Positions 34,828 to 46,118 of a stretch of DNA of 64,000 bases are shown here, piece after piece (positions within the stretch are counted from its first letter, which is position 1; each line of letters starts with the position of its first letter). The stretch comes from Neolentinus lepideus HHB14362 ss-1 (lineage: Eukaryota > Basidiomycota > Agaricomycetes > Gloeophyllales > Gloeophyllaceae), in the NCBI GenBank assembly GCA_001632425.1, contig KV425618.1, positions 110,257 through 174,256 on the forward strand, read 5' to 3'. Below the pieces are notes generated by a model, which saw only the letters and a list, made by a program, of their open reading frames with translations, made no database searches and was not told the DNA's origin. The position numbers and the translations under genes are program-made.

Positions 34828-36061
34828 ATTCTTTTGTTCAATGTGAAAGTCAATGTGGAAGTCTAGGTGCGCAATAATTCAAGCTTACATGTACAAGGGA
34901 GCGCGACATACCCCGGCCATGGTTCCGCCTATCTCTTTTCCGGTTTCTTTCGAAATGATGTTTAGTGCTGTCATGCTTTCCTGCCTGTCGTCGCTACAAC
35001 TATGCGGTATATCAACACTCGTGTAGCTACTTTGTACTTCATACCACGTTTGCAACAGGATACCCCAATTTTTACCTCGTCTTTCGTATCTTAATCAAAT
35101 TTCTTCCTAAATAATTAAAATAACTCATTCCACTCATCCTATCTAAAAAAGGGAAATTTGCTCCGGGCGCCTTGTACCGTATCACACTTTGGATGTCACA
35201 GGTATAGCGCTCGGTTCTTTCTGCATCGCTCATAGCGGCGTCGTCCAGGACCGGCTCTTTGAGGAGCTACGCGTTGCCTATTCCGTGCGTCTCGACGTAC
35301 TCCAGGCGCATCGGACGGAACTGGAGAAGCCGCCTTACTTATATGTAGGACGCATCTGCTTGTGATTTGTGAAGTAGGCTAATGTGGTTTGGTATTTGGA
35401 AGGTGTGTGTCCACGAGAGCCTCAGAATATCATCGCCTATCCAGGGGGCTTGCCACGCGTTGTGAGCAGAGGCGGTTGGGAGGAGTGCAGATACCGGAAG
35501 GGGTACGTACACTAATCACCGTCATCATACTCCATGCGACGTCTGGCAGACCACTGTCAGCGCGTGCGCGATATCTGTCAACTGTATTATCTCTGATATT
35601 CTATTTATTCACAGTCCTATGCAAATTAAAAGCCGCATCTGCAAGATGCTCGCCCCTCGCCGGGACGAAGCTGTACGTTTGACAGCAATTGCGGATGGGA
35701 AGAACTATATCACATATTACGATCACGCATGTCCTGCTAGGGCTGAGAAGCAGATCAAGACAAGTGGGCTTCAGACTCGAGCCCTCGAGCCCTCACCGCA
35801 GGCCTCACGGGATATACCAAAGCGTCCGATCGGACACTACATCGATGCCTAACCACCGGATTATTTAGCATTTACGAGGGCTAATGCATCAGCTCTTGTC
35901 AATGTCAAATAATCCCATGGATATTGACCGAGCAAAAGTGGTTGCTCCAGGTGACTGAAACTCGGGATCACATCCTTTGTGATCAACGCCGACAGGATCA
36001 AGATTAATAAAGCGGTTAAGGTGAGCCATGCCGACCCAACCAGGAGGTCTGTTAGCGATAC
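34828..36061. other. Intergenic stretch, no gene seen
   Basis: 3' flank of the A-T-R gene, then about 1 kb with short frames only. It may hold unreadable remains of the P450 gene whose tail follows. Confidence 0.35.
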
Positions 36062-36417
36062 TCCACAAACGAGAAGATTTTCCCCGAACCTCACCTGTTC
36101 GAACCGGAGAGATGGCTTGACAGCAGGGAGGAATTCGAGGGAGAAGGCTTAGATACCTGGCTAGCAAGGTGATTTTTCCTTCCATATGCATTTTTCCCGC
36201 CTTTGGTTATGCAGGGGCGACTTATAGCTTTGGCAAAGGCTATCGCTCGTGCATTGGCCAAACGTTCGGTGGGCCTAGATGTAAGTACCCTCCGATGCAC
36301 TGGAGACTGAATGATATCGGTAGCCATGGCGGAGCTGTACATATTCCTTGCTGCATTCTGGAGGCGATTCTACGCGAGATGGAGGGGCTGGGGCGAGTAG
36401 AGTTGCTGGACTTGTGA
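36062..36417 (+). pseudogene. Cytochrome P450, C-terminal remnant
   Basis: The spliced reading is TNEKIFPEPHLFEPERWLDS, then DTWLAR joined across an intron (about 36170-36218) to ATYSFGKGYRSCIGQTF. This is the PERF/W region followed by the haem-binding loop F-x-x-G-x-R-x-C-x-G; the Cys is present. After another intron (donor near 36280) MAELYIFLAAFWRRF matches the final helix. Upstream, the N-terminal 400 or so residues expected for a P450 are not found, and the frame is closed by a stop just before TNEKIF. It is therefore a fragment. Its position beside the A-T-R gene suggests it once belonged to the same pathway, by inference. Confidence 0.65.
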
Positions 36418-36533
36418 GTGCTTGGTTTCTTTGAGTAGGTGATGATGGTGCTTACGTGCATAACGGCTTTCAGTTTTACTTCGGTCCCAAGGATGCTATG
36501 ACGAAAGGCAGGATACGAATGACTGATGATCGA

Positions 36534-36642
36534 GGATACGATATATGAGCGATTTGTGCGATAGTAGCTTGCGAACGGCAGGGATTCTGCCACCGACGAT
36601 TGAAGATACATGGACGATTTGTACGGTAGTAGCTTGCAATTG
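36534..36642. repeat. Imperfect direct repeat
   Basis: Two units of about 40 bp, at 36534 and 36602, share GCGATTTGTGCGATAGTAGC / ACGATTTGTACGGTAGTAGC and continue CTTGC. They lie directly against the left end of the inverted-repeat element. Confidence 0.65.
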
Positions 36643-36657
36643 ACCTGTGTACATTAG

Positions 36658-37220
36658 GGGCAGTCAGAGTGGCGGATTCTGGCGAGATTCTGTGGCGATT
36701 CTGCACAGGATTCTGAGCCCCTCTCCAGCCCAGAATCTTGCCAGAATCCTTGTGTCACTCTGACCAGCGTGATTCTGGCCGTTGATTCTCACACTGCTAC
36801 CGTATACAAACAGTATATACATGCTACTATGTACTAGATAGTCCGACTGCCTTTCCAAGAAATTTCTTACCTGCACCGTCGCCGCTCCCTTCCCCATCAT
36901 CTCAACATGCAGCGCCTACTGCCCCGACCTGCACGAGCCAAAAAGCTTATAAAAGCATCACGGTGACTCAGACAGGTTCAGGGTTGTAGTGCTGTATGCA
37001 AACTTGTAGTAGGGACTACAGGAAATGGCTTATACTCTATATACAAGACTACAAAAGACTACGTGGAGCGCGATAAGTCAAGGGATTCTGAGGTGCAGGA
37101 ACTCCTCTGGAGGAGTTCCTGCGATCCCACGATGATTCTGCAGCGGCGCGATTCTGGCTCGCAGAATCACGCGCGGAATCATGGCCCAGAATCGCAGCAG
37201 AATCCGCCACACTGACTCCC
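36658..37220. mobile_element. Non-autonomous inverted-repeat element with GATTCTG subterminal repeats
   Basis: The left end GGCAGTCAGAGTGGCGGATT matches, nearly base for base, the complement of the right end (GGGAGTCAGTGTGGCGGATT). Both arms, about 130 bp each, hold many copies of GATTCTG/CAGAATC in both orientations. The right arm also contains a perfect 13-bp-stem palindrome at 37095-37122. There is no transposase ORF in the 563 bp. Flanks ACATTAG and ACTATTAG may be an imperfect target duplication of about 7-8 bp. Superfamily not certain; a hAT-like end (CAGAGTGG) is possible. Confidence 0.7.
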
Positions 37221-37835
37221 ACTATTAGTGCATTTTTTAGACATATATCATCAAGTCCTACACAGAAAGGACCGTATTCGAGTTCAATGGTGAGTTTTTC
37301 GTTTTCCGTGTTTGTTTGATTTCTGTTTGATGTTTCTCTTATCGGTGTGCTATATCTGATTTTACCACTCAATCCATCTGAACATGCACAACCCAACAAT
37401 ATTTTCACCGTCCAACTTATGGCGCGCACTGGCAATTCGACCACATCTTGCATTGCCCTGCATCCTAGTAGTGGCGGCTGACGACAGGGCCAGTCAGCCA
37501 CCACATACTGCGTCATTCTCGCTCGTATAGACTGTGATCCGTCTGGTCGATCCTCGGAATCGCTGCGGCTGACAGTGATCTCCCAGTGCCGGAGATATCG
37601 TCAAGACGCCTGACCGACGAGTATCCCGAGTTATAGGCATTCTGCCATCTCCCCAAGTGACGGTGCGTGTCAAGATAGGCATCTTCCAGTCGCTGTCTCA
37701 TGTCGATTTTTAGACACCTGGTCGCATCTGAAGCTCAAGTCCTCGTCCGACGATCTAGTCTCCACTTCGTAAGTCGCAATGTTGTGACTTGTCCGTAGCC
37801 AGTAGCTAAGGGTCGCCGCAAGAACCGCACAAGCG
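37221..37835. other. Intergenic stretch, no gene seen
   Basis: About 600 bases; probably the promoter of the following gene. A/T-rich to about 37380. Confidence 0.4.
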
Positions 37836-38858
37836 ATGGAGCCAGCCGCTGAATCTGTTGAGAACAAGAACAAACTGAGCAAGAATATGTCCAAGGGAAC
37901 AACGAAAACTATCGTGCAATCGTTACGACCGTCACAGCCGACGCTCTCAGCCGAACCAGAGTCGGGGTCACCGAGACAGTCACGGACCCCTCCTGAGGCC
38001 AAGCGGTATGCTTATTGCTTCGACAGCTCAGGCACTTTGCTTCCCTATCGCTCGGGCCTGCACCTGCGCAATAATGAAGAAACCAGCCCGACTCGAGCAG
38101 CAAGTACTCCGAAACCACAAGATGCGTCGGGGGGCGACGAGAATAAGACACCGAGTTCCAGTGCAGGCGGGTCTTCAACCGAGTGGGAACAAGACATGAG
38201 ATTCAGCCTTGATAAGATCCAGCGGCAAATCAAGGAACTCGACGATAGGGCATTGGCCAGACGCATGTCCGATGACATGTGCTCTACTCCGAGAAGTAAC
38301 CAGCACAGCTCAAAAAGCAAGACAAGGAGCGAACAGATCCTTCCCAGTCCACTACGCAGCCCAATAGAATCGACGACAGATACCCCCGGACAGACGCGGA
38401 GCGGAGAAAGTGCCCACAGTTTGTCGACTGCAGCCGGTCGAAGCTCTTCCAGAGAAGACCTCTCGGATCTCATTGCGCAGTTCCCTAGACCGCCTTCGCT
38501 CCTCAGCATTCCGCGCTATTCAACTTTGTCTCTTGGCCCAGTACTAGGCTTGCAGGATTTGCCCAGAGATCGAGGCAGTATTGCATCAGGCTACCAGATC
38601 TCCCAAGGCGGTATACCAACTCCGCCGCTTACGCCTCTCATAGCATCCACAGTCAACTTTGATTCAAAGGAGAGAAAATCCCTCGACTTCATGGAGCTTG
38701 GCCTGTTTCCTACGGTCAGGGGAGAGGATCTGATTGGGGGGGCGCGTACGTATAAGAGGAGACCGCTGGGAGAAAATGCGCCACGCGTAAGGGAGTCTTT
38801 GCGGTCAGGAAGGATGGTAACGGAAGGCAAGGAGAACACCACAGCTCGCGGAACGTAA
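37836..38858 (+). CDS. Hypothetical disordered protein with KEN motif, 340 residues
   Basis: A single uninterrupted frame with strong coding character. No known domain. Rich in Ser, Thr, Pro and charged residues, with many S/TP sites (SPRQSRTPPE, ILPSPLRSPIE). A helical stretch near residues 120-145 (FSLDKIQRQIKELDDRALAR) could form a short coiled coil. The C-terminal part has QGGIPTPPLTPLI, SKERKSLDFMELG, RRPLGENAPRVRESLRS and TEGKENTTARGT. KE/N-type and R-x-x-L motifs near the end would suit a cell-cycle-regulated protein destroyed by APC/C, but this is inference. The protein at 5718-4605 has a similar tail (GGLPTPPASP, KERKPL, GKEN). Confidence 0.65.
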   Translation: MEPAAESVENKNKLSKNMSKGTTKTIVQSLRPSQPTLSAEPESGSPRQSRTPPEAKRYAYCFDSSGTLLPYRSGLHLRNNEETSPTRAASTPKPQDASGGDENKTPSSSAGGSSTEWEQDMRFSLDKIQRQIKELDDRALARRMSDDMCSTPRSNQHSSKSKTRSEQILPSPLRSPIESTTDTPGQTRSGESAHSLSTAAGRSSSREDLSDLIAQFPRPPSLLSIPRYSTLSLGPVLGLQDLPRDRGSIASGYQISQGGIPTPPLTPLIASTVNFDSKERKSLDFMELGLFPTVRGEDLIGGARTYKRRPLGENAPRVRESLRSGRMVTEGKENTTARGT

Positions 38859-39251
38859 TTGGCGTAGCAGTACTCGTTCCCGTGGACCGTTGTGCTGTTT
38901 GCTATGAAGTTTCTTCCATGCCATTATGCATCAGTAATTCAGTTTTCTTTACCCAGTGATGTCGCAGAGCCAGTCTTAGAGAAACCAGGTCTGTTGGAGA
39001 GAAAAAATCCATAGGCTCAAGGCTTTAGAAAGATAAATCACAGAGAGACCTCATCAGGACCGAGAGGATACAAAGTAAGCTGCAAATATGGAGGAGACGA
39101 ACTTGAGCTTTTCGTGAAGCCCATTCTCCCACGCCCCCATCAGCCACGACTGCATTCATGGCGCAGCAATAATAACTAAACTATCTGCAGCTCAACACGT
39201 CGACCAACTCTTAGATTCCTTTCCTTATTTCTTCTGGAGCTGAGCTCTTAA
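38859..39251. other. Intergenic stretch between tandem genes
   Basis: 393 bases, no gene; presumed terminator of the upstream gene and promoter of the mannosyltransferase gene. Confidence 0.45.
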
Positions 39252-42200
39252 ATGAATCCGACCGTACGGTCGCGAAGACCGGCTTCACCACCTCTAGGTT
39301 TTGCGCCGAGGTATCCACATGTTCGGGAGGACCACCTGGACGCAGATGCGCGGAGGGCGGCAGCGTCGAAGGGATTGACGAGAAGAGATATTGGTCGCAA
39401 GGACTACCCACCCGGAGGATTGAACATTGCTTCCGCGGAATGGAAGGTCCTGTTCATTATTGTCATTGTAGCAGTGCTAGTGCGCATGTTCCGCCTGCCG
39501 CAGCCAAACAGTGTCGTGTACGTGGTGAATCTTGCAGTGGAAACGACTGGTTTTGACCGAACGATGCGTAGGTTTGATGAGGTTCACTTTGGAAAGTTCG
39601 CCTCGAAATACATCAAGTCGCAGTACTTTGTGGACGTTCACCCTCCACTAGCGAAGTTGTTAATCGCCTTCGCAGGATTCATTTTTGGTTACGACGGTAA
39701 CTTTGACTTCAAGGACATTGCCAAGTACGTACCAAGTGCGTGCCCAGAGAATGCCGCTGACTATCACGCAGACCATACGAAAATGTACCTTACGTCGCCA
39801 TGCGTATGCTCCCCGCTCTTATGGGCGTTGCGACCATCCCCATCGCTTACCTCACACTCCGCGCCCTGGAATGCCGCGCAACGACTGCTGTCCTCGCTTC
39901 CCTCTTCCTCACCTTCGAAAATGGGCTAGTGACCCAGTCCCGCCATATCCTCCTCGATTCCCCCCTTGTATTCTTCACTGCTCTCACCACGTTCGTCTGG
40001 ACCTGTTTCTGCAATGAGGACAGCCATGAGCCATTCACCGAGTCGTGGTGGACGTGGCTCACTCTCTCCGGTCTCTCGCTCGGTGCGGTCGTGAGCTGCA
40101 AATGGGTCGGCCTCTTCACGATCGCCACGGTCGGTGTGGGTACATTAAAGCAGCTCTGGCTACTCCTGGGCGATCTACGTGTGTCTCCGCGGCTGTGGAT
40201 GAAGCACTTCCTTGCTCGTGCACTTTGTTTGATTATAATACCTATTGTATTCTACATGTCGATGTTCGGCATCCATTTCTTGATCCTGACAAACTCGGGT
40301 GACGGAGATGGCTTTATGAGCTCCGAGTTCCAGCATACTCTGAGAGGAAAGGGTATGGCGGACACCTACGCGGGTGAGTATAACGAGGAGTCCATAATAT
40401 GCACTGACTTATGTTCCATAGATGTCGCCATTGGGTCTACTGTCGCCATTCGCCACGTGAACACGCAGGGAGGCTACTTGCACTCGCATCCGCACAACTA
40501 TCCCGGCGGCAGTAACCGTAAGTCCAGCCTTTCGCGGAACAAGACTTCTCTAACGCCTCCTCAGAACAACAAGTTACGCTGTACCCGCATCTCGACTCGA
40601 ACAACGACTGGCGCATCATAAACGCAACATCGGAGGTCGATCCGGACAGTGATATCGACTTCGACGAGCCGCTCACGTACATCACCGCGGGCACGAGGTT
40701 GAAGTTCCGACATATCTCAACGCAGAAGTACCTGCACTCTCACGAAATCCGGCCGCCTGTATCCGATGTTGATTTCCAGAATGAGGTCTCCGCCTACGGG
40801 ATGCCGCATTTTGTCGGCGATGCGAATGATGACTGGATTGTCGAGATTGAGAAGGGCGATAAGCGCGACAAGGAGAGTGGAAAGCGCCTTAGGACACTAA
40901 GAACTCACTTCAAGCTTAGACATGCATTGACGGGGTGTTATCTCTTCTCGCATAAGGTCAAGCTGCCAGAGTGGGGGTATGAACAACAGGAAGTGACATG
41001 TAACAAGAATGCTGTGAGGGATAATTCGTTGTGGTATATCGAGACAAACTGGCACCCCGATCGTAAGTGCGATTGCAAGGCATGCATCTCTTGTCACAGA
41101 CTGACGCACTGAGACAGTACCTGCTGACGCACCAAAGGTTAACTATCGATTACCTGGTTTCCTGGGTAAATTCCTTGAATTACAGCAAGTTATGTGGAAC
41201 ACAAACGCTGGTCTGACGGATCGTCACACTTACGACTCAAGGCCCGATTCCTGGCCACGTCTCCGTCGCGGTATTGTGAGTATAGTGCAAAGGGTTCGCT
41301 ATTCAATATGCCCTAACGATAGTGGTAATTTGAACAGAACTTCTGGGTGAGGGATCACCGGCAAATCTACCTCATCGGAAATCCTACCGTCTGGTGGCTT
41401 AGTACCTTTGCTGTGGTCGCTTATGCTGCTGTTCGAGGTTTCTTGATTTTACGTGCCAAACGTGGATTCAGAGATTTTGAGAACAGTAAGTAGTCAGGAA
41501 CATGACCTCGGGTATCGCTTACCATTTCTGTTTATAGCCAAAGTCGTCAAATATGACACACTTTGTGGGTTCCTCTTTGTCGGCTGGGCGCTCCACTACT
41601 TCCCCTTCTTCCTCATGGGACGTCAGCTCTTCTTGCATCACTACTTCCCGGCTCTATATTTCGCAGTCCTTCTGTGCTCGGGTGTATTTGATCTGGTCAC
41701 CTCTAGTCTCCGGCCGCGGATTCGCTTGCAGATTGCTGCGATATTGATCATAATTGCAGTCTGGAATTTCTCTTATCTGAGTCCGATCGCTTACGGTAGT
41801 CCCTGGACGAAGGCCAAGTGTAACTCGGCGAGGTGGTTGAAGACGTGGGATTTTAACTGGTGAGCCGTGTAGTCCCTATCGTTCTATGTAACCAATGAAC
41901 TCATGCTGACTGGGATGCAGTAATGACTTCTTGGATGATGTAAGCTCTACTTGCACATCTTAATTCCTTTGTCCTAACTTATGAACACAGTACGGCCTCT
42001 ATTATGGCAAAGTTGCCACTCCTCAGAAGTCAAGCACTCCAGTTGCCACCGTCGGAGGCGAAGGTCGTGCACCTGTAGTCGTCCAAAATCAAGTCGGCCA
42101 AGGAACCGTCCCTGATTCCCCGGACGAGCGAACTTCGACTATTGCCCTTGGTCCTGAGCCAGGACATGACATTTTCGCTGCTAAGCCTGCGAAGGAGATT

Positions 42201-42473
42201 AAGAGCGAACCCCCGGTAAATTCTCCACCTCCGGCGCAGAGTAAAGATATCAGTTCGGTCATCACACGACCAGAAACGACGGAGGAGAGTGGGGAGACGG
42301 AGACGTCTCCCGAAGCTGTTAAAACTGCTGCTGTCGACACCACTACTACGGAGGCTGTGAAATTGGTCATTGACGATACACCTCATAAGCAGGAGGGTCC
42401 CGTGGGTCAAGATGAGGCTGAGGCTGATCGCGCTCGAAAGGAGTTGTATGGGGAGGAGGATAAAAGAAGATAG
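39252..42473 (+). CDS. PMT2: Dolichyl-phosphate-mannose protein O-mannosyltransferase, PMT2 type
   Basis: Transfers mannose from dolichyl phosphate to Ser/Thr of secretory proteins in the ER membrane. Ten exons (39252-39517, 39572-39724, 39772-40373, 40422-40517, 40565-41062, 41118-41275, 41338-41485, 41538-41859, 41921-41939, 41991-42473) give 914 residues. The catalytic loop FDEVHFGKFASKYIKSQYFV, with DE and DVHPPLAK, is intact. ENGLVTQSRHILLDSP and SCKWVGLFTIA follow. The lumenal MIR region starts at about residue 340 with RHVNTQGGYLHSHPHNYPGG, QQQVTLYPHLDSNNDW and FRHISTQKYLHSHEIRPPVS. The C-terminal helices include GNPTVWWLS and RQLFLHHYFPALYF. The tail after KTWDFNCNDFLDD is an unusually long acidic Thr/Pro/Glu-rich extension of about 160 residues. 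The MIR wording favours the PMT2 subfamily over PMT1 or PMT4. Confidence 0.93.
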
Positions 42474-43586
42474 GCTTTGGCTAGTGGGGGTTTGTTGCCG
42501 ATATGCCTATCATTATCTATGTAAAAGTAGTGAGTTTGGTAATTATTCAAGGGATTTCTGTAATCGCTATTCCACCTCTGTGCCCGTGTGTCGAAAGTTA
42601 TCAGGTGGCATGCAAGAGGGTATCCCAAGACCAAGGCGAAAAATAAAGAGAGATACGTCATTGAAGTAGTATATGGGTATTCCGTAAGGGACTTCATCAT
42701 ATACTTTGATCCTTAAACAAACAGAAGGAGTGTAAAACTGTACAGTGCCTATGAAACCCAAAAAGGTCATTCATGGGGCACCCGAGAGACGTGAACCGAA
42801 GACCTCAGAAGAGCGAGTCATCGACAGGAAATTCGCCAATGAGCCGTTCGACTTCAACGGTGGTGGGACTCTCAGATTTCGACAGCCTCGTACGTCGATC
42901 TTGAGAAGACACGGGTGAAGCAGTAAATGGACCGAGGCATCCAGTAGACATTGGGTAGGCTGGGGTGACTGATGCACGACGAGAACCTCAAGGTTGGGCG
43001 GAGTGGTTGTCGGAAGAAGTTCACTGCCAGAAAGACAGGTAAGAAGGAATGTCGGCATATTTTGGACACCGAGAGCGGACTATTGTCCAAAATCGGGTCG
43101 CACTCTGCAAGCAGCGGTTGAGTACGATGACGATTGCATAAGAGATAGTACATGGTGTCACGCTAATGGAAAGAATCGAGGATTCTTGAGAACTTATTTC
43201 CACTGACCCATTGACAAATATATGGTTGTGGCATGTAGCTATGTACAGCTGCGATTCCCTAGTCGTTCCGGTCTAGATTGAGATGTCGTATCCGACCCTT
43301 CGACAACGCATTTTCACGGTCGAGCTGATACTTCGTGAAAAAAGCCCAGCAATTATCTTGGAACATGGCTTAGACTGAATATGTATGTCCACAGCTGACC
43401 AGAACAAGCTGTACGAGGGTTGTGGCCGTCCGAGCCGTGATTTCAGATCTGTTGTCGCGTAAGTTATCACGTGCACGCTTGTCACGTGCACCTTGGGCAT
43501 AAAGGACGCGACTCGCGTATGCCAGGCCTCAACCACACTTCCCTCACTCATTTTCAACATACTCTACTGCATCAGTACTCGACTCG
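42474..43586. other. Intergenic stretch, no gene with support
   Basis: 1.1 kb. A 55-codon plus-strand frame at 42751-42918 (MKPKKVIHGAPERREP start) is compact and charged but has no other support and may be 3' UTR. The last 100 bases before 43587 contain repeated CACGTGC/TCACGTGCA words, possible E-box-like sites. Confidence 0.35.
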
Positions 43587-44372
43587 ATGAATTGCGTTCA
43601 GTTGACCTCTGTTCGACAAGACCAAACCATCTCCTACACCGTCGACGGCAGCTCGTGCCACTTAGGCGGCCCCGACTCTCTTATCCAATGGTTTTCGGCT
43701 GCTTATTCTGATCTCAATCGTGAAGTACTCGCCGCCGATGAGAATATCCATCCGGTGGCAATGGCAGAGAGTAGCTCAGGCGACACCAGCTGGTTCGACA
43801 TGCTGGGTGAAATCTCTCCTGAAAGTCACGATCAGCTTCTGGAAGACAAACAGGCTATGGAGAACGAAGAGCCTATCGTGGGCGATCCATGGAGCGTGGA
43901 GAGGCAGCCGAATTTCTCTAAGGATGCCTACATTCATGTTCGTCTGCCTTTGAACCGCCCACTTGTCTCCATACTGGACGAAGTCAAACGTACCGGAAAT
44001 GCAAGAGACATCGTAGAATTTATTTTTCATGCCATGATAGGTTAGTCTTCTGATAATACCTTTAATCAATCATAAAGCTCCTCTTCTACAGCGCACCAGC
44101 GCCTCCATGAAGATGTCGGAGAGCTTCACGGGGATCTCTCCCCCAACACGATCTTATGTCTACCGAACAACTCGGATCTCGCCAATCTCGAAGGAGATGG
44201 TCCACGTTTTCGAGGCTTTCTTTGGGACTACGAACCCGCTCGTGAATATGGCCTGTCAGAGTTTCCAGGCTTCGTCCTGAATCGCTTTATGTCAAAGCTT
44301 CCGGCGGAGATGAGTAACTTGAACATCACGGACTTGATGGCTCAGTTGGCGCTTCTCGGTAGATCTGAATGA
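43587..44372 (+). CDS. Degenerate protein-kinase-like protein, copy 2
   Basis: Two exons (43587-44040, 44092-44372) with a 51-nt intron give 244 residues. The N-terminal half is unlike known domains (SSGDTSWFDMLGEISPESHD). The second half reads VEFIFHAMIAHQRLHEDVGE, then LHGDLSPNTIL near residue 165, then RFRGFLWDYEPAREYGLSEF. The order His-Gly-Asp...Asn, then Asp-Tyr-Glu, mirrors the HRD...N and DFG of kinases, in a short form that lacks the usual glycine loop. Unlike copy 1 (19617-18607) the catalytic-loop Asp is kept. Its 3' end, including stop and 3' flank, is repeated in degraded form just downstream. Probably related to fungal FunK1-type kinases. Function unknown. Confidence 0.65.
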
Positions 44373-44790
44373 TTGTCTACGTCCTGACTAGAGGGATAAG
44401 AAGCTCATTTGCATTGGTATTACATTCAATTCGTCACTTTTCGCAAGCCTTGTAACAAGTAGGCAAGTTGATGTATTGTAGGACAAATGTTCCATATATT
44501 TCTGTATTATATTTATACGTCTTCAATAGCTATTAGACTATCACCTGCCACAGTACTTACTACCCAGGCTTAAACGTGCGGAATCACCTTACGGCGGCTG
44601 AACTGGCTTTGCTCAGAAAATCTGAATGATTATCATATCTGTCGCGAACAGAGGGGTACGCAGCTCACTTGTATTATTAGTATGACATTCAAGCCGTTAC
44701 TTTTCGCAGGCTTTAATGTAACAAGCAAGTTTCTGGTTGTAAGACATATACATGCCATATTCCTGCGTTGTGTTTGTACATTTCGGACAG
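44337..44790 (+). repeat. Degraded tandem duplication of the 3' end of the kinase-like gene
   Basis: 44337-44530 (end of CDS plus 3' flank) and 44596-44790 share, in the same order, CTGAATGATT, GCTCA-TTG-ATT-TTA, ACATTCAA, ACTTTTCGCA, GTAACAAG, CAAGTT and TGTA-GACA blocks. The second unit still reads RKSE then stop, like the first (GRSE then stop). Confidence 0.7.
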
Positions 44791-45299
44791 CAGAAAATCG
44801 AACAGCTTATCAGACCAATCAATATTTCGAAGAAACTTCGTCGAGTCCTACCTTGTCGCGTTCTGTATCAAGACTTACACGTTACACCCTCACGCTAAGT
44901 TATAAATTTTTTATTCCCCGAATCCCGAACAAATAAAAGAAATACAAGGCGCCAAATTAAACCATCCAACATCAGAACAACTGTTATCGTGCGCAAGCCT
45001 CTCAAAAATGACTGTCCACTGAAATACAACCTCGATCTGGGGAGTGCCAAGTCCCGACAAGTCCTCCAAGTAAACGCCATCTCCCTAACTCTTCAGCTAT
45101 ACCCAGCCAGTCCAAGGCGCCCAAGGAGGTGACAAGCCCGGGTGAGTACCCTTCGAGTAGACCAGACGCGAGACATGCCACCGTTCACTCGTACCACACT
45201 CCACTTATCCCGACCATAGCACTCCACTGACCCCGCCTCTTGCTGCGTCGTCGTCCAGACTTCCCACCCATCCATCTCAAGGCCCTTCCAACTAGAACT

Positions 45300-45626
45300 T
45301 CACATCGTCGATGATGAGCTCGAGCGACGCCACCTCAAGAATTGGGTAACTCCCACCGCACGGAGGGCCACTCCAGGCGAGGAACTGCGCATTGGCCACT
45401 GGTATGGGTACAGGCTATCAGGGGCGTCCCCCGTCAAGCTGTGGGCCAGCGCAGCTCCTCGCACGACGCCGAAAGGCCATGGCTGTTTGGCAAGCCACGG
45501 GCGTGGGGATGGATCGGTCCCCAGCGCCGGTCCAAGAGGGGTGATCCGCCACCTCTCGTACCACCTGTGAACACGCAGCGTCGCGTGGGTGAATGGAGTT
45601 ATCCTTGGGTAGAACGCGGTTGTCAT
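45300..45626 (-). CDS. Second small gene of the duplicated segment, copy B
   Basis: Predicted 108 residues, family unknown. A 53-nt intron with canonical ends (45686-45634) sits just upstream and is conserved in position in the other copy, so the ATG at 45626 in the following exon is a reasonable start. An alternative start at 45752 reads through the intron. Conserved parts by comparison with copy A are RWYERWRITPL, DPSPRPWLAKQPWPFG and HSLTGDAPDSLYPYQWPM. The frame beyond that differs from copy A by 2 nt, so the last 35 residues are unrelated and one copy must be shifted. Small, Trp/Pro-rich; no signal peptide. Confidence 0.4.
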   Translation of the reverse strand: MTTAFYPRITPFTHATLRVHRWYERWRITPLGPALGTDPSPRPWLAKQPWPFGVVRGAALAHSLTGDAPDSLYPYQWPMRSSSPGVALRAVGVTQFLRWRRSSSSSTM

Positions 45627-46118
45627 GGTGGGACTGCATGTAGAAGGTAAGCAAGGGATAGTGTAAGCGAAGAAAGAGGGACTTACGCAGACGAGAACAG
45701 CTTCAGTTACGGGTGCTGTCGATTGAGACAATGGTCTTGTCCGCGTTTGCATTTGCGTGTAGTGGGGGAAGAGGACGGGTGGACGCGGGCGTGAATGGTA
45801 GGTCGAGTGACGGGATAGGCTGAAAGCTTGCAGAATCGGGTGGATGAGGGAAGTAGACGATCTTCGAAACGAGTGCGCAATAACAGGATTTTACCGATGC
45901 TCCCAAAAGCCCAACAAAACAAAAAGAAAACCTCGGAACACTTTGAAGACGAATACGGCTGAGCGATGATAGAAACTTGATGCGATGTAATACGAGACTT
46001 GATGCAATGTGATACAAGAGTTGAAGCGATCTGATGCGAGACTTGACGTATGGTTTCTTCTTTTCAGTTGTTTTTCGGTTTCTTCAACTCCTGCTCTTCT
46101 TCTTCTCTCGTGGCTTCT

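Noticed and set aside
42751..42918. 55-codon charged ORF after the PMT gene
   Set aside because: Too short and without any comparison; may be 3' UTR.
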